In this document: positions 11,014 to 23,962 of the stretch, in pieces | How positions within the stretch are numbered: the stretch's first letter is position 1 | Layout: each line of letters opens with the position of its first letter | Origin: Phlebotomus papatasi | Lineage: Eukaryota > Arthropoda > Insecta > Diptera > Psychodidae | Direction: 5' to 3' | Assembly: GCF_024763615.1 (NCBI RefSeq) | Contig: NC_077224.1 | Span: forward strand, 34,358,712-34,422,711 | DNA length: 64,000 nucleotides | Program-made: the position numbers and the translations under genes | The notes under the pieces: model-generated | The model's input: only the letters and a program-made list of their open reading frames with translations | What the model was told of the DNA's origin: nothing | Database searches by the model: none

Positions 11014-12194
11014 TAGTAACAATTTTTTTTCCAAAAAATAGCTCGTCTAGTATAAAATCGTATCCCTACATCCCTACTCTCACACTCACTCACCCGTCAC
11101 CAACGAAGCAAGGAGGACGCCAAATATGTGGCAATTTTTGTGGTACATGGTTTCAGTTTTTTAATTTGAGATTCTCTTCCCCTTCTTGTCATGCACGCGT
11201 CTGTATATAACACTCTTAAGTAGATTCTTTTTTGATGTTCCTTATCAACTTTCGCCATCGAAATCCATCTCGACTGAAGTATAGACTTTAACTGTAACAC
11301 GAAATCTTTTACACGAATTTGTTCCTGACAATGGTAACAAAAAGATTCCCCATATCAGTAACAATTTCGTTCTAAAAAAGTACCTCGTCCACGGACATCG
11401 AAAATTTTTGGAACAAATATATTACAGATGTAGGAATAATATTGTTATAAAAAAGTGTACCAATTTGTTCCTGACAGTTATTTCCCTAAGATATTCATTC
11501 TTGATTAAGTATTGACGCGCTCTCATACTTTAATAAGAATTTTCCATTATTAAGCGGAATAACGAGCTGTCACTAGCGGTTTGAAAGTCACAGCGATCAG
11601 TAATTGGTTGCAGTTGAATTAAGCCATCCTGTGTGTGGTTAAGAAGAGTTTTTCAAAATGAGTTTCATTTTATTTCAGATGAAATAATCTTCAACACAGC
11701 GTGGAAATTATTTCTTTAATTTAACAAATGTGAGCAAAGTTTAAATTGCTTTGGATTATTAATTGATACAATATAATTAATAGAGTGTGAATTATTCTGG
11801 ATGAAAAGGTGGACAAGGAGAGGTTCAGATTGTAATTGGCGAAAATACATACTGAACTGAGACAGAAAGTTTAGGAGATTTTTTTTGTTGGTTGCTGTAA
11901 AATTTACAAATTATGCTCAATTTACTTCTCTGATGGAGGACTCTTTTAGTTGACAGGCTATCAATCAAAAAGTCATGCTGTGCCCAAAGCCGTCGGATAA
12001 TGTAGAGTGATTTTCTGGCATGGACTAAAGTTGATATATATCTTCAATTTTCTTATAAAAAATGTAATTTCCTGTGCTTTTAAGTGATACTCAACAAGAC
12101 TATGCCCAATGTGAATATTTCTTTTGAATAAATTGTTTATTATCCAGATGAATAAGTTCAGAGACTAATTTGGAATTGATTTCCAAATTTAATA

Positions 12195-12454
12195 ATGTCG
12201 TTGAGAAATCCTTTGGATGACTTTAGTTTAGATACTTCTGTCGGAAATTCCTATATTTGCAAAAGCTCAAGCTGTGTGATAAATGCAAAGAAAATTGGAG
12301 GCTCAGTAGTTTATGTCCAGCTGAGATTTACTGTTTGTTTAGGTTCCACTCCGTTCACTCTTATCTACACAATGAGGACAAATTCAAGAGGATTAATGCC
12401 AAAGGCTATGTTGGCAACCGGACAAACATTGTAAATTCTCACCACTCTGACTGA
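12195..12454 (+). other. Unrecognised open stretch with downstream AATAAA; candidate terminal exon
   Basis: Two overlapping frames are open here. One begins ATG at 12195 and ends TAA at 12434. The other begins at 12257 and ends TGA at 12452-12454, and contains a cysteine cluster LCDKCKENWRLSSLCPAEIYC. An AATAAA at 12465-12470 follows the second stop by 10 nt, as expected for a last exon. I find no upstream partner exon and do not recognise either protein, so this is only a candidate; chance is a fair alternative in AT-rich DNA. Confidence 0.2.
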
Positions 12455-15400
12455 ACAGTTCACCAATAAAAAATATCCCTCATAAATTTCCCTTGTAAAG
12501 AACTTGTGTTTAAATTTTAAACCATTCATTTAGTTCAGTCTATAAAAAAATTATAAAAATAATGTTCGCAGTTTTCGATTTATTGTTTTAGGAGAGGTGT
12601 TTTACGTCCTCAGTTTCTGTGGTCCAAGGTGAAACTTTGGAATCTCATGATATCATTGATATTAATTTAAATCATCTGGGCGTGGCCTATTTTCTAAGGC
12701 GTGTGCCTTTAGGTTCAAACTCGTGTTTAAATTCGACTATGACGCAGTGTTGATTTTGATTTGAAAATGCCCTATCATTGGTTTAATTTACCTCGTTTTC
12801 TAACGAACAAAAATATCGCTTTTTGAAGATTCAGTGAGTTTTTGAACATCAAAACAAAAAATAAAAGTATAAAACAAAAAATAATTCAAGAATATTGAGA
12901 CAGCTCATCTCAAGGAAATTTTCAAAATAGAGTTTTAAGCCTTTAAGGACGATTGGAACACCGGTGTCCCATAAAGAAAATAATTTTTCCTAACTACCCA
13001 AAGTTATTTTTTTCTTATGTCCGTACATAATTGTAAAGTAGAAGGTTGAAGGAATCTAGAATATTTTTTGCAAGTCTAGCTATTTGTTATGTAGTAAATA
13101 TTTAAGCTCAAAAATGGCGAATTTTTAAATTCTCAAATTCATAATTAATTTTATTTATTTTTTATACTTACAATTTTTTTTAAGCAAAACCGTTTTGGAA
13201 AAAGAAACTACAATACTCATTCGTAATATTTTTCATTAGACTGAAAATTATTATTCATTGGTATAGTCAGAAAAATTACTTAAATTTTTAGGCTGTTTAG
13301 GAATGTCCATTCGATGCTCACTGGACTTTTGTGTTTTTTAGGTCCCAAAGTGATTAAAATTGAATTTTTGAAATAAGCTTTAAAAAAAATTGATATTACA
13401 AAAAAGCATTTTTCCTTCTATTTTTCTGAATTTTCACCCAAGAAAAGCCTATATGGAAATATTTTAAACGTTTTAGGATTTTTTTTGAAGAGTTTTCAAA
13501 AAAAAATAAATATAAGCAAATTCGTTGAAAAATGGACGCTTCAAAGTGGTTAAACTTTACCATTAGATCAATTCTGGGTGGAGGTAGAGTGCACTAAATT
13601 TCGGCCAGTCTGCAATTCCGGACACATTTTTCGTTTTTAGAAACTGCTCTCCCTTTTAGTTCGAGCAGTACAAATCACTTCATGGAAGCGACTTTTCTAT
13701 CGCTTAGTCATTGAGGTTGGAATTAACGTTAAGACGTCAATGGACGCATGGAAAGAAGGATAAAAATACGAAGTGAGATGGAAATAAATAAATAAGAGAG
13801 TCGGATTTTTCCATCTGTTTTCCCTTTTTATGTGATCGTCAATAACTAGATTATTCCTTTTTTGTTGTTGTTAAAAACACTTTTCAACACTAGTTCGAAG
13901 CGTTTCGAAATAAAACAGAAAGTTTGTTAGACTTTCTATTTTAGCATAGAAACGAACCACAGGGAGAGATTTGCTGGGTCTTTGGTGCATAGCACGATAG
14001 TGCTGTTTTCAGACTAGAGGTTTAACCCAGTTCCCGAAGGTCTCAAAATACTCAATAGCGGGCTTAATTAATAAGGTCTGAAGCCCGTATAGCGGGGTGC
14101 ATTTCGAAATATCCTCGTTTAAAAGTAGATTTCACTTTCACTTCTGAATGGGAATATGCCCTTAGATTATTTTTGTATGTGTTGCTCCCAAAAGGAAATG
14201 CGAGATTTGTTTATCTTCTAAAACTTGTATGAAAAATATAAATTTAGAAATGCAAAGAAACTCAAATAAAATTTACTTAGAATTGACTTTATCTTTTGCA
14301 GAATTTCATTGTACATAGAGATTGTGAAGCAATAAACTTATCGGAAAATAATTATTTATGTTTCCAATGCCAAGCTGTGTGTTTAATGTAAAAATCTATA
14401 TTTTATTAGTAATTCAAGGCAATAAACTTTTTATGTCTGCAATTACAATGGATTTCATTTTCTCTCTTGAATGTCTTTGACATTTATTTTAATACAAAAG
14501 GTAGATATCCATTTGCGTAATGCTTTATTTTCGTTCCTTCTTCGTTATAATATTAGCAGAAATTCCTCAATTCACATGATGGCCGTTATTTAAATTTCCT
14601 TCAGCTCCAAACTTCAACACTGTTTTACATAATTTGCGCGATTCTTAATAATCTCGTCTTTTGTGGTTGGTTTTTTTTTATTAAATCTGTCTCTAAATAT
14701 TGTGCGCATCAACGGAATATTTCTTTTTATATAAAAATATTAGGCAAAAAATATGATAATTCATTTTTTTTTGTTTAGTAAATATTATATAAAAAACCGT
14801 GGCAAAATAAGATATATCCAGTCTGTTATTGCCAAAAGCTCACTGAAGGAAAGCGAAAATGAAAGAGCGGAAGAGAGTCTCAAGCGATGTTTATCGAGCG
14901 GAAAATCATTGGCTTTTACTTTAAAGCATTGAAAAATTAAGTTTTTCTTGAGTGAAAGGATATATCTTCGAGTTCTTTAAATAGTTTCCAGAGAGGAAAA
15001 GGAGAAGGAATGAGCTAGATTGCGTTATATCTTTGAACTTGTAAAGGCTTGCATTAAGAATATCTTGAAAGAAATAACAAATTCGCAAAGAATTTCTTAA
15101 AGGCTCCACAGAGCTTTGGTTTCCTATTTATTTATTTACTTTTAAGAAGATTTTTGGTCTTGGTTTTTAGTTGTACGATTTATACTCTATTATTTATTAA
15201 AGTGAGGCACTTAGAAATTTTACCCTATCAATATTTTTTTATCTTTTTAAATATCAAAGAAGTAATATTATTTTAAGAAAATCAAAAGATATTCAATGAA
15301 TTTCTTTCCGCCTTTAATCTGAAATATATTAATTAAGGCCTTGCCAAAAAAAAAAACTGCAGATAGTGACAAAATTCAACCCTTTCAAATAAGTTATTTT

Positions 15401-18019
15401 AGCACATTCCTGAAAAAAGCTCAGCTGAAACTTATAGATAAAGGAACAGAAAATTCAATGGATTCAATGTGTGCATTTAACAATTTAATTTTTGCTTTTG
15501 TACAAACTTTCAACAAAAGTCGAAGAAAAAATTGAAATCTTACAGTTTTTCATTAAAAAATATGGCAAGAGCATCCCAGCTTTACCGATTACTCGAACTT
15601 ACAACATGAAGCTCTCTGTGAATTATCGTTTCTCGAATTATGCTCTGAGGATGAGAACTGACTGAAAAGGATGAAATTTGCGGAAACTGATATATGGATG
15701 AAATAATCACGCAGATAGTCATAGTTTTAAAAAAAAAAGATATGACAAGCGCCCCAGCTTTGCGGAGTGCTCGAACTCATGAAATACAACTCTCCATAAA
15801 TTAGTCGTTCGTATGATCTTTTGGTGCGTACTGATTTACTATAGAGATCAAATTGATTCATAAATCACAAGAGCATTTCAAAATAAAAAAAAATGGTAAA
15901 AAATAATCATTTAGAATGTTCTGGCATTCAAATTTAACCAAATCGATTGAAAAATAGATCCTCAAAAAAATAAAAAAAAATTTCCTTGAAAAATTCAGGA
16001 TGGGGATTTTTTAGGTCATAGGTATGTTTGGACGAAATGTTCATCTGGAGTACATTTAAAACACATCTTAAAATTGAAAGAAATCGTGGTAGCCGCTTTC
16101 GAGGAAATATAAAAAAAAAACATGGTTTTGGAGGGGGTTGGAGAGGGTAGGGGAAAAAGAAAAAAACGTCTAGATATCGTTTTTTTATTGGGGGTCACCG
16201 AAGACCGGAACTTGATATCTCTCGCCGTTTAAGCTCTAGGACGGTAGGAAAAAAGTCGATTATATAACTGCTTCTTTGAGTTGGAGCAGTAATTAAAAAA
16301 AAATTGTTGAAGCTGTTTTGTCAAATAAAACATTACGGTTTTGTAGGGGTGGAGGGGATGATGGGAACACGGAAAAAATCTCAAGGGAAAGTTTCCTTAT
16401 GAGCCCAAACAGAAGTAGATTTTGATTCTCCAATAGTGTCTTAGATAAAATGTAAATGAAACTCTATTTGCACAAAAAGTCGTTGAAGTTCGAGGAAATC
16501 AAATTCAATTTAGAATTTTCATACTAAATTTTCGAACAAGGTGGGGAAAATTTATCAAATATCACACTAAAAAGCAGGCAAAAGAGTTACTCAGTGATTA
16601 TGGAGTGATTAAATACTTGGACAAGAACAGTTAACGCCGTTGTTCTGTTTTTTTCCTTACAACAATGCGAAGACCGACACATTTTGACACTTAAGCACTT
16701 CGAAATTCGAATAGGATGTAACTTCCGCCACTTTGCGAAAGTAAGAAGTAAGAAAGTCTCTTTTTTGGATCTTCATATAGATTTTCGAATTTTTCAAGAT
16801 CTACTTCTGTACGGAAAGTATGGGGAGAAGGGTTATCAAGGACCGGAAGTCAATATGTATTACCGTTTGCTTTTTAGACCGGCGAAAAGCATGCTAACGA
16901 TTAAGAAAAATAATAATTTGAGCAATATTTGAAAAATAAATCAATGCTGGTACTTTACCGATTTTTTATCCGATTGAGATTGTTCAAAGATGAACATGGA
17001 TACACAGCACTTAAGGATATTTAAGGATTTGTTCAATAATTATTAAAGCTCACTTCAAGCACATATTAATGGTGTAGGGACTTCATTATCAAAATTTACG
17101 GAGAATCCCGATACATCCTGTGAAGGAACTATCTTTAAACAAGTCCTTTAGACTAAAAGAGGCAGAAAACCTTCATCTTTCTTCTCAGAATGTTGATAGG
17201 ATCCGTTAAAAGACTGAACTATTTAGAATAGAATATTAGGTATTGCTGAGTGATTGCAATACCCAAGGATGGGGTATGTTTTTTCCTTAACTATAAGGAC
17301 CAAAGGAACGGGACTAGTCTCAATATATTTTCTATATCCTTAATTAATAGGACAATAGAGTCTCGTCCCTTAAGGACCCATAGTTTCCTTAATATATCAA
17401 AATTACTTTGTGCAATTTGCTCTTAAAATTCACTAAATTTATCGATATTTAACCTGAAATTTCATGGACTTCTAGAATGAATCCTGGAATAAAATTTGTA
17501 TCAAATTATTTCTAGGACTTTTAATTCCAAGGATTCATCCACAAAATCCTAATCATCTTTACAATTTAGCCAATATTAATGAAAAAGGTTATGATGTTTT
17601 CCAAATCATAAGAGCAAAATTGTACATTTTCAAGGCTAAATTTAACCCATTTACAAAGGTAAATTGGAAATTTGATCTATGGCAAACTATTTTTGAACTA
17701 TTCAAAAATATGTTTGCTAAATAAGAATTATAAAATAATCAATAGTTTAAGAACTATTGAAGATTTAAAATATCTTGATTTCTCAGATTTTCCCATCAAT
17801 AATTGGGTCACCCGGCAATGGTGAAAAGCGACACCGGGAAATGAAAACAAAGCATGAAATCAGTCAGCAAAATTTTTAGTAAATAAGAAAATTGTGTCAT
17901 TAAAATTGCATATTTAGATTTGGGTCATATTTTGGCATTGAATGCTTGAAGTGGGATACCAAAATTTGTATAAAAGCTTTAAAATTTTTCTAAATAAATC
18001 AGACTAAAACCAGCAATCA
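12455..18019. other. Gene-free stretch with scattered repeat fragments
   Basis: No supported gene. A tRNA-like fragment at about 12668-12745 (CGTGTGCCTTTAGGTTCAAA resembles a B box) may be a decayed SINE. A deleted MITE copy is at 14001-14092. From about 15562 to 16300 there are decayed copies of a dispersed repeat marked by CATCCCAGCTTTACCG, GACCGGAACTTGATATCTC and TTTGAGTTGGAGCAGTAA (better copies at 35008-35650 and 53672-54385). A part of the same family recurs near 16640-16870. The rest is low-complexity AT-rich sequence. Confidence 0.5.
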
Positions 18020-18540
18020 ACAAGGTGTTTTAATACCGGCAGCAGAGTACAGCGGCACTACTCTTAGAAAGAGCAAGTGCCTTAATGACTTTGCAGGGCT
18101 TTTTTCTCACCATCCAGGGCCTTCCTGATCATCGGCACTTGCGTGCCTAAATAATCAACGGCCCAGCTCCAGTTGCCTCCAGTGGCAATTTTAGAGTCGG
18201 CTTTCAGCGAGATTCCTAGAGAAAGTTCTGCTGAGATCCTGCATTGAGGCTCCCCACAGCCGAGTTGCGTGCAGATTTTTCTGCCCTTCCCCAGAGAGGC
18301 AACTGATCGTTGCCTATAACAGGTGGCATTTCTGCCTTATACCCGAGGCCTTTGGCCAACCATTAGAGGCTGTCGAAGGACGCCGGGGACAACTCAACCA
18401 GGATCCGCAGACTAGGAAGCTCCTGGAAGCCACTCGAAGAGTAGGGAATTATTCTGAGCTATTCGGAATAATTTCGTCCTCTAGCCTGAGCTCTGCTCAA
18501 GGCGGAGCTTGGACAGAGATCGATGTGGTTGAGTCGAAAA
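18020..18540. other. GC-rich island with an 84-codon open frame, origin unclear
   Basis: This roughly 520 bp block is visibly richer in G and C than everything around it. On the minus strand 18336-18082 is open for 84 codons without an ATG near its 5' end; it includes CTQLGCGEPQC and GGNWSWAVDYLGTQVPMIRK and ends at TAA. A different frame upstream is open with LSCPRRPSTASNGWPKASG. This looks like a decayed coding segment with frameshifts, possibly of a retroelement, since cysteines cluster where a gag knuckle might be, but I could not match it to a family. Confidence 0.35.
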
Positions 18541-19399
18541 AATAAAAATGTAACAAAATCATCTATACTGCTAATACTGCTTATACAACTTTTACCTCGT
18601 TGAAAGTAAAATTTAGCTTTTTTGGTCATAGGTCTGTATAGAAGAAATGTTCGCCTGAACTATTCCCAAAACATATTCAAAAGTTAAAACAAATTTCTAA
18701 ACGCCGTTTTGGAGAAAATTAAAAAAAAACATAGATTTTGAGGGAAGGAGGTTAACCGTCTCTAGATAAATAAAATGAATTTTTATGGAGGATCACTGAA
18801 TACAGGAAGTTCATATCCCTTACCGTTTGACCCGGTAACAGGTTAAAGAAAAAGCAGATTGTATGCATCTATCGCTCTGTCTTTGAGTTCGAGCAATAAA
18901 AACCCCGTTACATTCTTTACTCCTCAAGAAAATGAAAAGAATCTTTTTAAAAACTTCGATGTACACTAGTTTGAGAAATTACAACCCTGTAACCCTGTGT
19001 TGTTCTATTGCAAAATGGAAGTTTGCTGAAGCAGAAAGGTATGCATATTGAGGAGAATAATATTTTTTTTTTCAGGCGACCACGTATACAGTTATATATT
19101 ATACTAAGTTCTTTAGTTTTATTCATGAAAATAAAATTATATACCATTAGGTACTCTTCACCTTCATGCGTTTTTTTTTTACATCAGTATAAAAGCAACA
19201 CTTTATCCCTTTTTTAAATTTTAATATTCTTTCTCTCGCTCGTTTCCATAGGATCAAGTTTTGTGATAATTTTCTTATTCAGAAGTTTTTTGAAATATAA
19301 AGGAAGAGCTATTGCAAATAATGGTTTTATGCAGAAAGCTTCATGCCTATTTTAATATTATTGCGATTTTTATTTTTCACTTCTTCCTTTTCCATCATT

Positions 19400-19550
19400 A
19401 CTATGAGAAATATCAGTGCCTCAATAGGTAAGACCGTTGGCTTTTGGGCGAATAAATCCCCGGTTTGACTAAAAGTTTTGAGTTCAAAGTGGCTTCAAAC
19501 AGTTTCATATAAAATAGACAACTTGCTATAGGATTGGTATTAACGAACAA
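19400..19550 (+). repeat. Possible tRNA-derived SINE fragment
   Basis: GTGCCTCAATAGGTAAGACC followed by TTGAGTTCAAAGTGGC resembles an A box and B box pair at usual spacing. The following GGCTTCAAACAGTTTCATAT recurs at 54525-54590 (GGCTTCAAATAGCTCCATAT), showing that it is a dispersed repeat. Divergence makes the SINE reading tentative. Confidence 0.35.
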
Positions 19551-19767
19551 TTTTGCGAAAATTACTGTGCACCAAGATTTTATTAGTGCTGATCCGTTCT
19601 TGTTAAAGGGTTATGTTGATCAAGCAGACAAAAAAATAGCGTATTTCATTGACATCTTTTTTTTTTCAAGATAATACTAAAAAATATTTAAGTCGACCTC
19701 TTAAGTATATAAAAGTTTATTTTAAAGATTTTTATATAGAGCTCCATAAATAAAAGAGCTCCATTAT

Positions 19768-20686
19768 GAAAGCTCCATCATTTTAAACAGTTTTTAAATT
19801 TGGACACTTTGAGGGTAAAATTGGACATTAAAAATAAATTTAATAAAATTAGGGATTTTTATTCCAATATTTGATGAATAATGAATTCTATCTAAATATT
19901 TGTTCTTTTTAGAAGATTTTAAAACTAAATACGTTAAATTTTGAATATGATTTGAGTTGAAATTGCTTTGTTGAAAATTCAGTGTGAGCAATTGCTTACG
20001 AGAAATATGACAGAACTTCGTGTTTACTTCAGTCTTATTTAGTTGTGGTGAAGTACTAACAATCTTTCCTCGCTGTTTTTCAGTGATATTATTGAATATT
20101 CATTGAATATTGTGTTGATTCACACTAACGGTGATTTGTATTATTATTGTGATTCACACAAACGGCTAGAAAAACAAAGGAGTATCATCTCTACGAACGA
20201 TATGTAGTGAGAAAAGCATTAAAAGGCTCCTGGAAAGCCAGGGAATGCGCGAATCCGCGAGTACTTGGAGTACCGAAGTCAACTCACTTTAATGAATTAT
20301 GTGGCAAATTTCTGGGCTTTTTGTCACATTCCACGGTTCCCTTACATGAACAGAAAGAGGACTTGGTTAGATAGGTTCTTGAAATGGGGAACAATGGGCA
20401 TCCTGTTGAGGCGGATTAGCTGTTCAAATTTATAGCCAAGTTGTCCAAATTAATAACCAAGTTGTCCAAAATAAGAGTCAAATTCACCTCTACATATCAA
20501 TTCATTTTTAAAAGTATTAAAACTAATTTTAGTAAAAATAAGACGATAAATAGTTTGCCGAGTTTCTAAATGACCCTTTTGAAAAGAAAGTAATGGAAAA
20601 AATCAATTAGTATTGAAAATATCGCACTTCAAACTTGGAACATCGATGCTTATAAGCAGACTGTCCAAAATTATGAGCCTTTACCC
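19768..20686 (+). mobile_element. pogo-like element, inverted copy with HTH remnant
   Basis: Reverse-orientation relative of 50913-51980 and 22629-23962. The right end ATGAGCCTTTACCC is bounded by TA; the left end is diverged. Around 20170-20430 the plus strand reads YERYVVRKALKGSW, then RVLGVPKSTHFNE and EDLVR, a stop, and MGNNGHPVEAD. This is a decayed psq-type helix-turn-helix of a pogo-like transposase (GVPKST is the family hallmark). No catalytic core. Confidence 0.65.
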
Positions 20687-22487
20687 TATTATCTGAAATT
20701 TTTATTTCAAAATTTTAAAAACTTGTCATGAGTTCATTGTCATAAATTGTTGTCATAAGAATATCTATTAAATAACATAGAACCAATTAGAAAACAGCAA
20801 TAACAGGATAAAGAAAGGCAAAAGTTATCAATTTTTGTACACGTTCATAATATATATAGGTACTCACCAGGTTGCACCCACCACGTAAGGTAGGGTGTGT
20901 AAAAAAAGTCAGGCGGGTTCGAGCATTCCGTAAAGCTAGGAGGTCTCCCTACCTTTTTTGTAATGAGTGATCTCTTCAGTGAAATCCCTCTATGCAAATG
21001 GGGGAAAAAATTTTATTAACTCCTGATTAAATGTTTTATTCGATGGGCAAGGGAAATCTTTAAAGTCATCTGTTTTGGTTTTAAAAAACTTTAAACGGCA
21101 ATCGTTTATTCGTATTGAGATACCAAATAAAATCAACTTTTGTGATTTGTTATGAAGCCATTGCAAAGCCTCCAGAATATAATTCTCTATACATTGTTTC
21201 AGAGAAAAATATCTCCCTTATCAAATAAATTGCTATATAGAAATCTCTTGTGGAAAATAACCAAAATGTCTAACAGTCAATGGTGCTTATTAAATTGTCC
21301 AATTTTCTATTATGTTTGTTTTCTGAGCGTAGATGTTTTTTATTCCTTTGTTGAAGTTCCTGATTTTTAATCAATAACAGAAATCTCCTAAGATGGAAAA
21401 ATCCTCCCATAAATAGGGCAAAAAAACAAGTAAAGTCTCTTAAAATACTCTTTGGAGAGAAATGTTCATTTCACGTTAATTACTCTGCAATAGTGGAACG
21501 TCAGAGGCGAAAATGGCTAAACCATCTATTTGCGGTGTTAAACCATCCTGTTCAAAACGTTGAAAATGTTCAAATGTTGTGTTATCTAAAAGCCCCATTG
21601 GAATTTAATTAAAGTTTTGTCGCTTCATCATAAGCACTCCCTACACATATTGACGTCCGTCGTAAAGCTCACATGGCTTTTGGCTCTCGCAAAAGCAATT
21701 CAATTATAAAAGTGCTACACGAAAATTCAGCTTTTTACAGCACATTCTCACCACCATCTCCGAACTTTATTAAATTCAATTTGAAGGGGTGAAAAAAAAA
21801 ACAAAAACAGAATCCTCCGACATACCTTATCAATATTATAGTCTATTTGGGCAATCAATTCAAACTGCTACAGGATAGTGCCAAAATATTTGTTTTTCGA
21901 GTTAAAAGCATGTATAAGCGGAATGCTCGATTTTGAAACTTTATGTTTGTTCTCAATTTTTTTTAATATTGTATTCTTGAATGAGAAAAAAATGGTTAAC
22001 GGTGCAGGAGGGCTTCTGTTCTTGTTCATGTGCTTTTTAAAAGTCGATTCTGGGATAATCAGTATAAACTTAATTTTCCACTTACCCACAATCTATTCCC
22101 CACCAATATCAAATCTACTAAAATATTTTTTGAAAAAACTTCTAAAGACTTATTAACTTTTTTATACTTACAATATTTTATTATCGAAATGAATAATTTT
22201 TTCCATATTTAACAACAATCGTTATCCCCTTCTATCAATAGTTATTGAAGATAGTTCAACAAGTTGAAATGATTGAAAGGTTTTATAATACAGAGTTCTA
22301 ACTTCTAACTGGTTTATTAGCCCATATCCTGTTAAAATAAAATTGTTTTTTTGTTTAATCTGAAATTAAAATTAACTTTAAATCCTACCTTGTTTTGGAT
22401 GGACCAAATCGACTGTACCGTTCCGTACTGTTTTATCTCAAAATGACAACTTTTCAGGAGAGACATTTCAAGTTGGCGATTTAACTC

Positions 22488-22626
22488 TTTAAGGACGAGA
22501 AGGTCAAAAATCGGGAGTCAGAAAAAATCACTTTTTCTGACTTTTTAGAGCAAAGCATTACTTTAGAAGATCGTAGGAAAAATTTCATTTTTGGGTCACC
22601 GGTGACCCAATCGTCCTTAAAGGGTT
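22488..22626. repeat. TTTAAGGACG hairpin repeat, second copy
   Basis: Starts AACTCTTTAAGGACGAG and ends TCGTCCTTAAAGGGTTT, with an internal GGTCACCGGTGACC palindrome. It lies directly before the element starting at 22629. Confidence 0.55.
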
Positions 22627-22628
22627 TA

Positions 22629-23962
22629 GGGTAAAGGCTCATAATTTAGTACATTCTGCTTATAAGCATCAATGTACTGAGTTTAAAGTGCGATATTTTC
22701 GATGCTAATTGATTTTTTTGTTACTCTCTTTTCAGAAGGGTTGTTTAGAAACTTGGAAAGGGTTTATTGTCTTAGTTTTTACTAAAATTAGTCTTAATAC
22801 GTTTAAAAATGAATTGATATGTAGAGATGAATTTGACTCGAATTTTGGACAATTTGGTTATTAATTTGGACAACTTGGCTGTAAATTTGGACAGCTAGTC
22901 TGCCTCAACAGGATGCCCATTATTCCTCATTTCAAGAACCAATCTTACCAAGTCCTGTTCATGTAAGAGAAACGTAGAATGTCACAAAAAGTCCGGAAAC
23001 TTTCCATATCATTCTTTAAAGTGAGTTGACTTCGGTACTCCAAGTAAGCTCGGGTTTGTGCATTCCCTGGTCTTTCCGACAGCCTTTCAGGGCTTTTCTC
23101 GCTACATCTCTTTCGTAGAGATGATGCTCCTTTGTTTCTCCAGGCATTTATCCAACCTAGTCATCACAAAAGCTAAAACTTCACGAAATTTCGTGAGACA
23201 AACGCCTGTCCAAAATAAGGAGTATCACCTCACTGGCAGATCTCTTAAAAAATTTCCCAGTTTTCACACGAAAAATCTAATTCACAAGGCAAATCTCACT
23301 TCAGGTCAAATGTGCATATCACCATTAACGTGAATCAACACAATATTCAATGAATATTCAATACTATAACCCAAAAAAGTGAAGAAACATTGTTAGTACT
23401 CTATCACAGCTAAATAAGACTGAAGTAAACACAAAGTTCCGTCATATTTCTCGTAAGCAATTGCTCATACTGAATTTTCAACAAAGCAATTTTAACTCAA
23501 ATCATATTCAAAATTTAACGCATTTAGTCAGGGGCATAACATTTCCTATGTTTCCCATATGTTTCTACCGCGCCGAAAAATTTTTGGGGTTATTAGCTGT
23601 TTTCTGACAGTATAGAATGAATTAGCAAAAAATATAAATACAAAATAAAAGCCAACTTAATATTATATAGGCAACCGAAAACTACAAATTGGCAACCTAC
23701 GTAGTTTTGGAGATATCTTGTGAAATGTGTACGAAAACAGGGAAAAATTTACACTAAAATCGGTCGCATTTTTCAGAGCTAATGTCACCCCCCTGCATTT
23801 AGTGTTAAAATCTTCCAAAAAGAACAAATATTTAGATAGAATTCATTATTCATCAAATATTGGAATAAAAATCCGTAATTTTAATCAATTTATTTTCAGT
23901 GCCTAATTTTATCCTCAAAGTGTCCAAAATAAGAAACTGTCTAAAATTATGAACCCTTACCC
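22629..23962 (-). mobile_element. pogo-like element carrying a nested hAT-type MITE
   Basis: Left end GGGTAAAGGCTCATAATTTA and right end AATTATGAACCCTTACCC are inverted repeats with flanking TA. Nearly the whole length aligns with 50913-51980 except for a 275 bp excess at 23529-23803, which is a separate insertion. The minus strand carries the same degraded helix-turn-helix as the sister copies. Confidence 0.75.
23529..23795. mobile_element. hAT-type MITE with perfect 8-bp target duplication
   Basis: The 267 bp element starts CAGGGGCATAACA and ends TGTCACCCCCCTG. It is flanked by CATTTAGT on both sides (23521-23528 and 23796-23803). Eight-bp duplications and CAGGG ends are diagnostic of the hAT superfamily. 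The sister element at 50913-51980 has the empty site with a single ATTTAGT. No coding capacity. Confidence 0.88.

Larger units (their letters stand above)
9013..11480. repeat. Tandem repeat of about 100 bp units (TAGCTCGTC), split by a transposon
   Basis: Units with AATATTAGTAA, TAGCTCGTCCACGGACACC and GAAAATTTTTGG recur at about 9045-9215 and about 11015-11440. The array is interrupted by the element at 9223-11013: CCAATAT precedes the insertion and GTAACAATTT follows it, and an intact neighbouring unit reads TCAATATTAGTAATGAATT. Confidence 0.7.

Noticed and set aside
23058..23333. Frame repeated at 51412-51624, at first sight a gene family
   Set aside because: Antisense frame of a pogo-like element; the opposite strand holds the decayed transposase helix-turn-helix.
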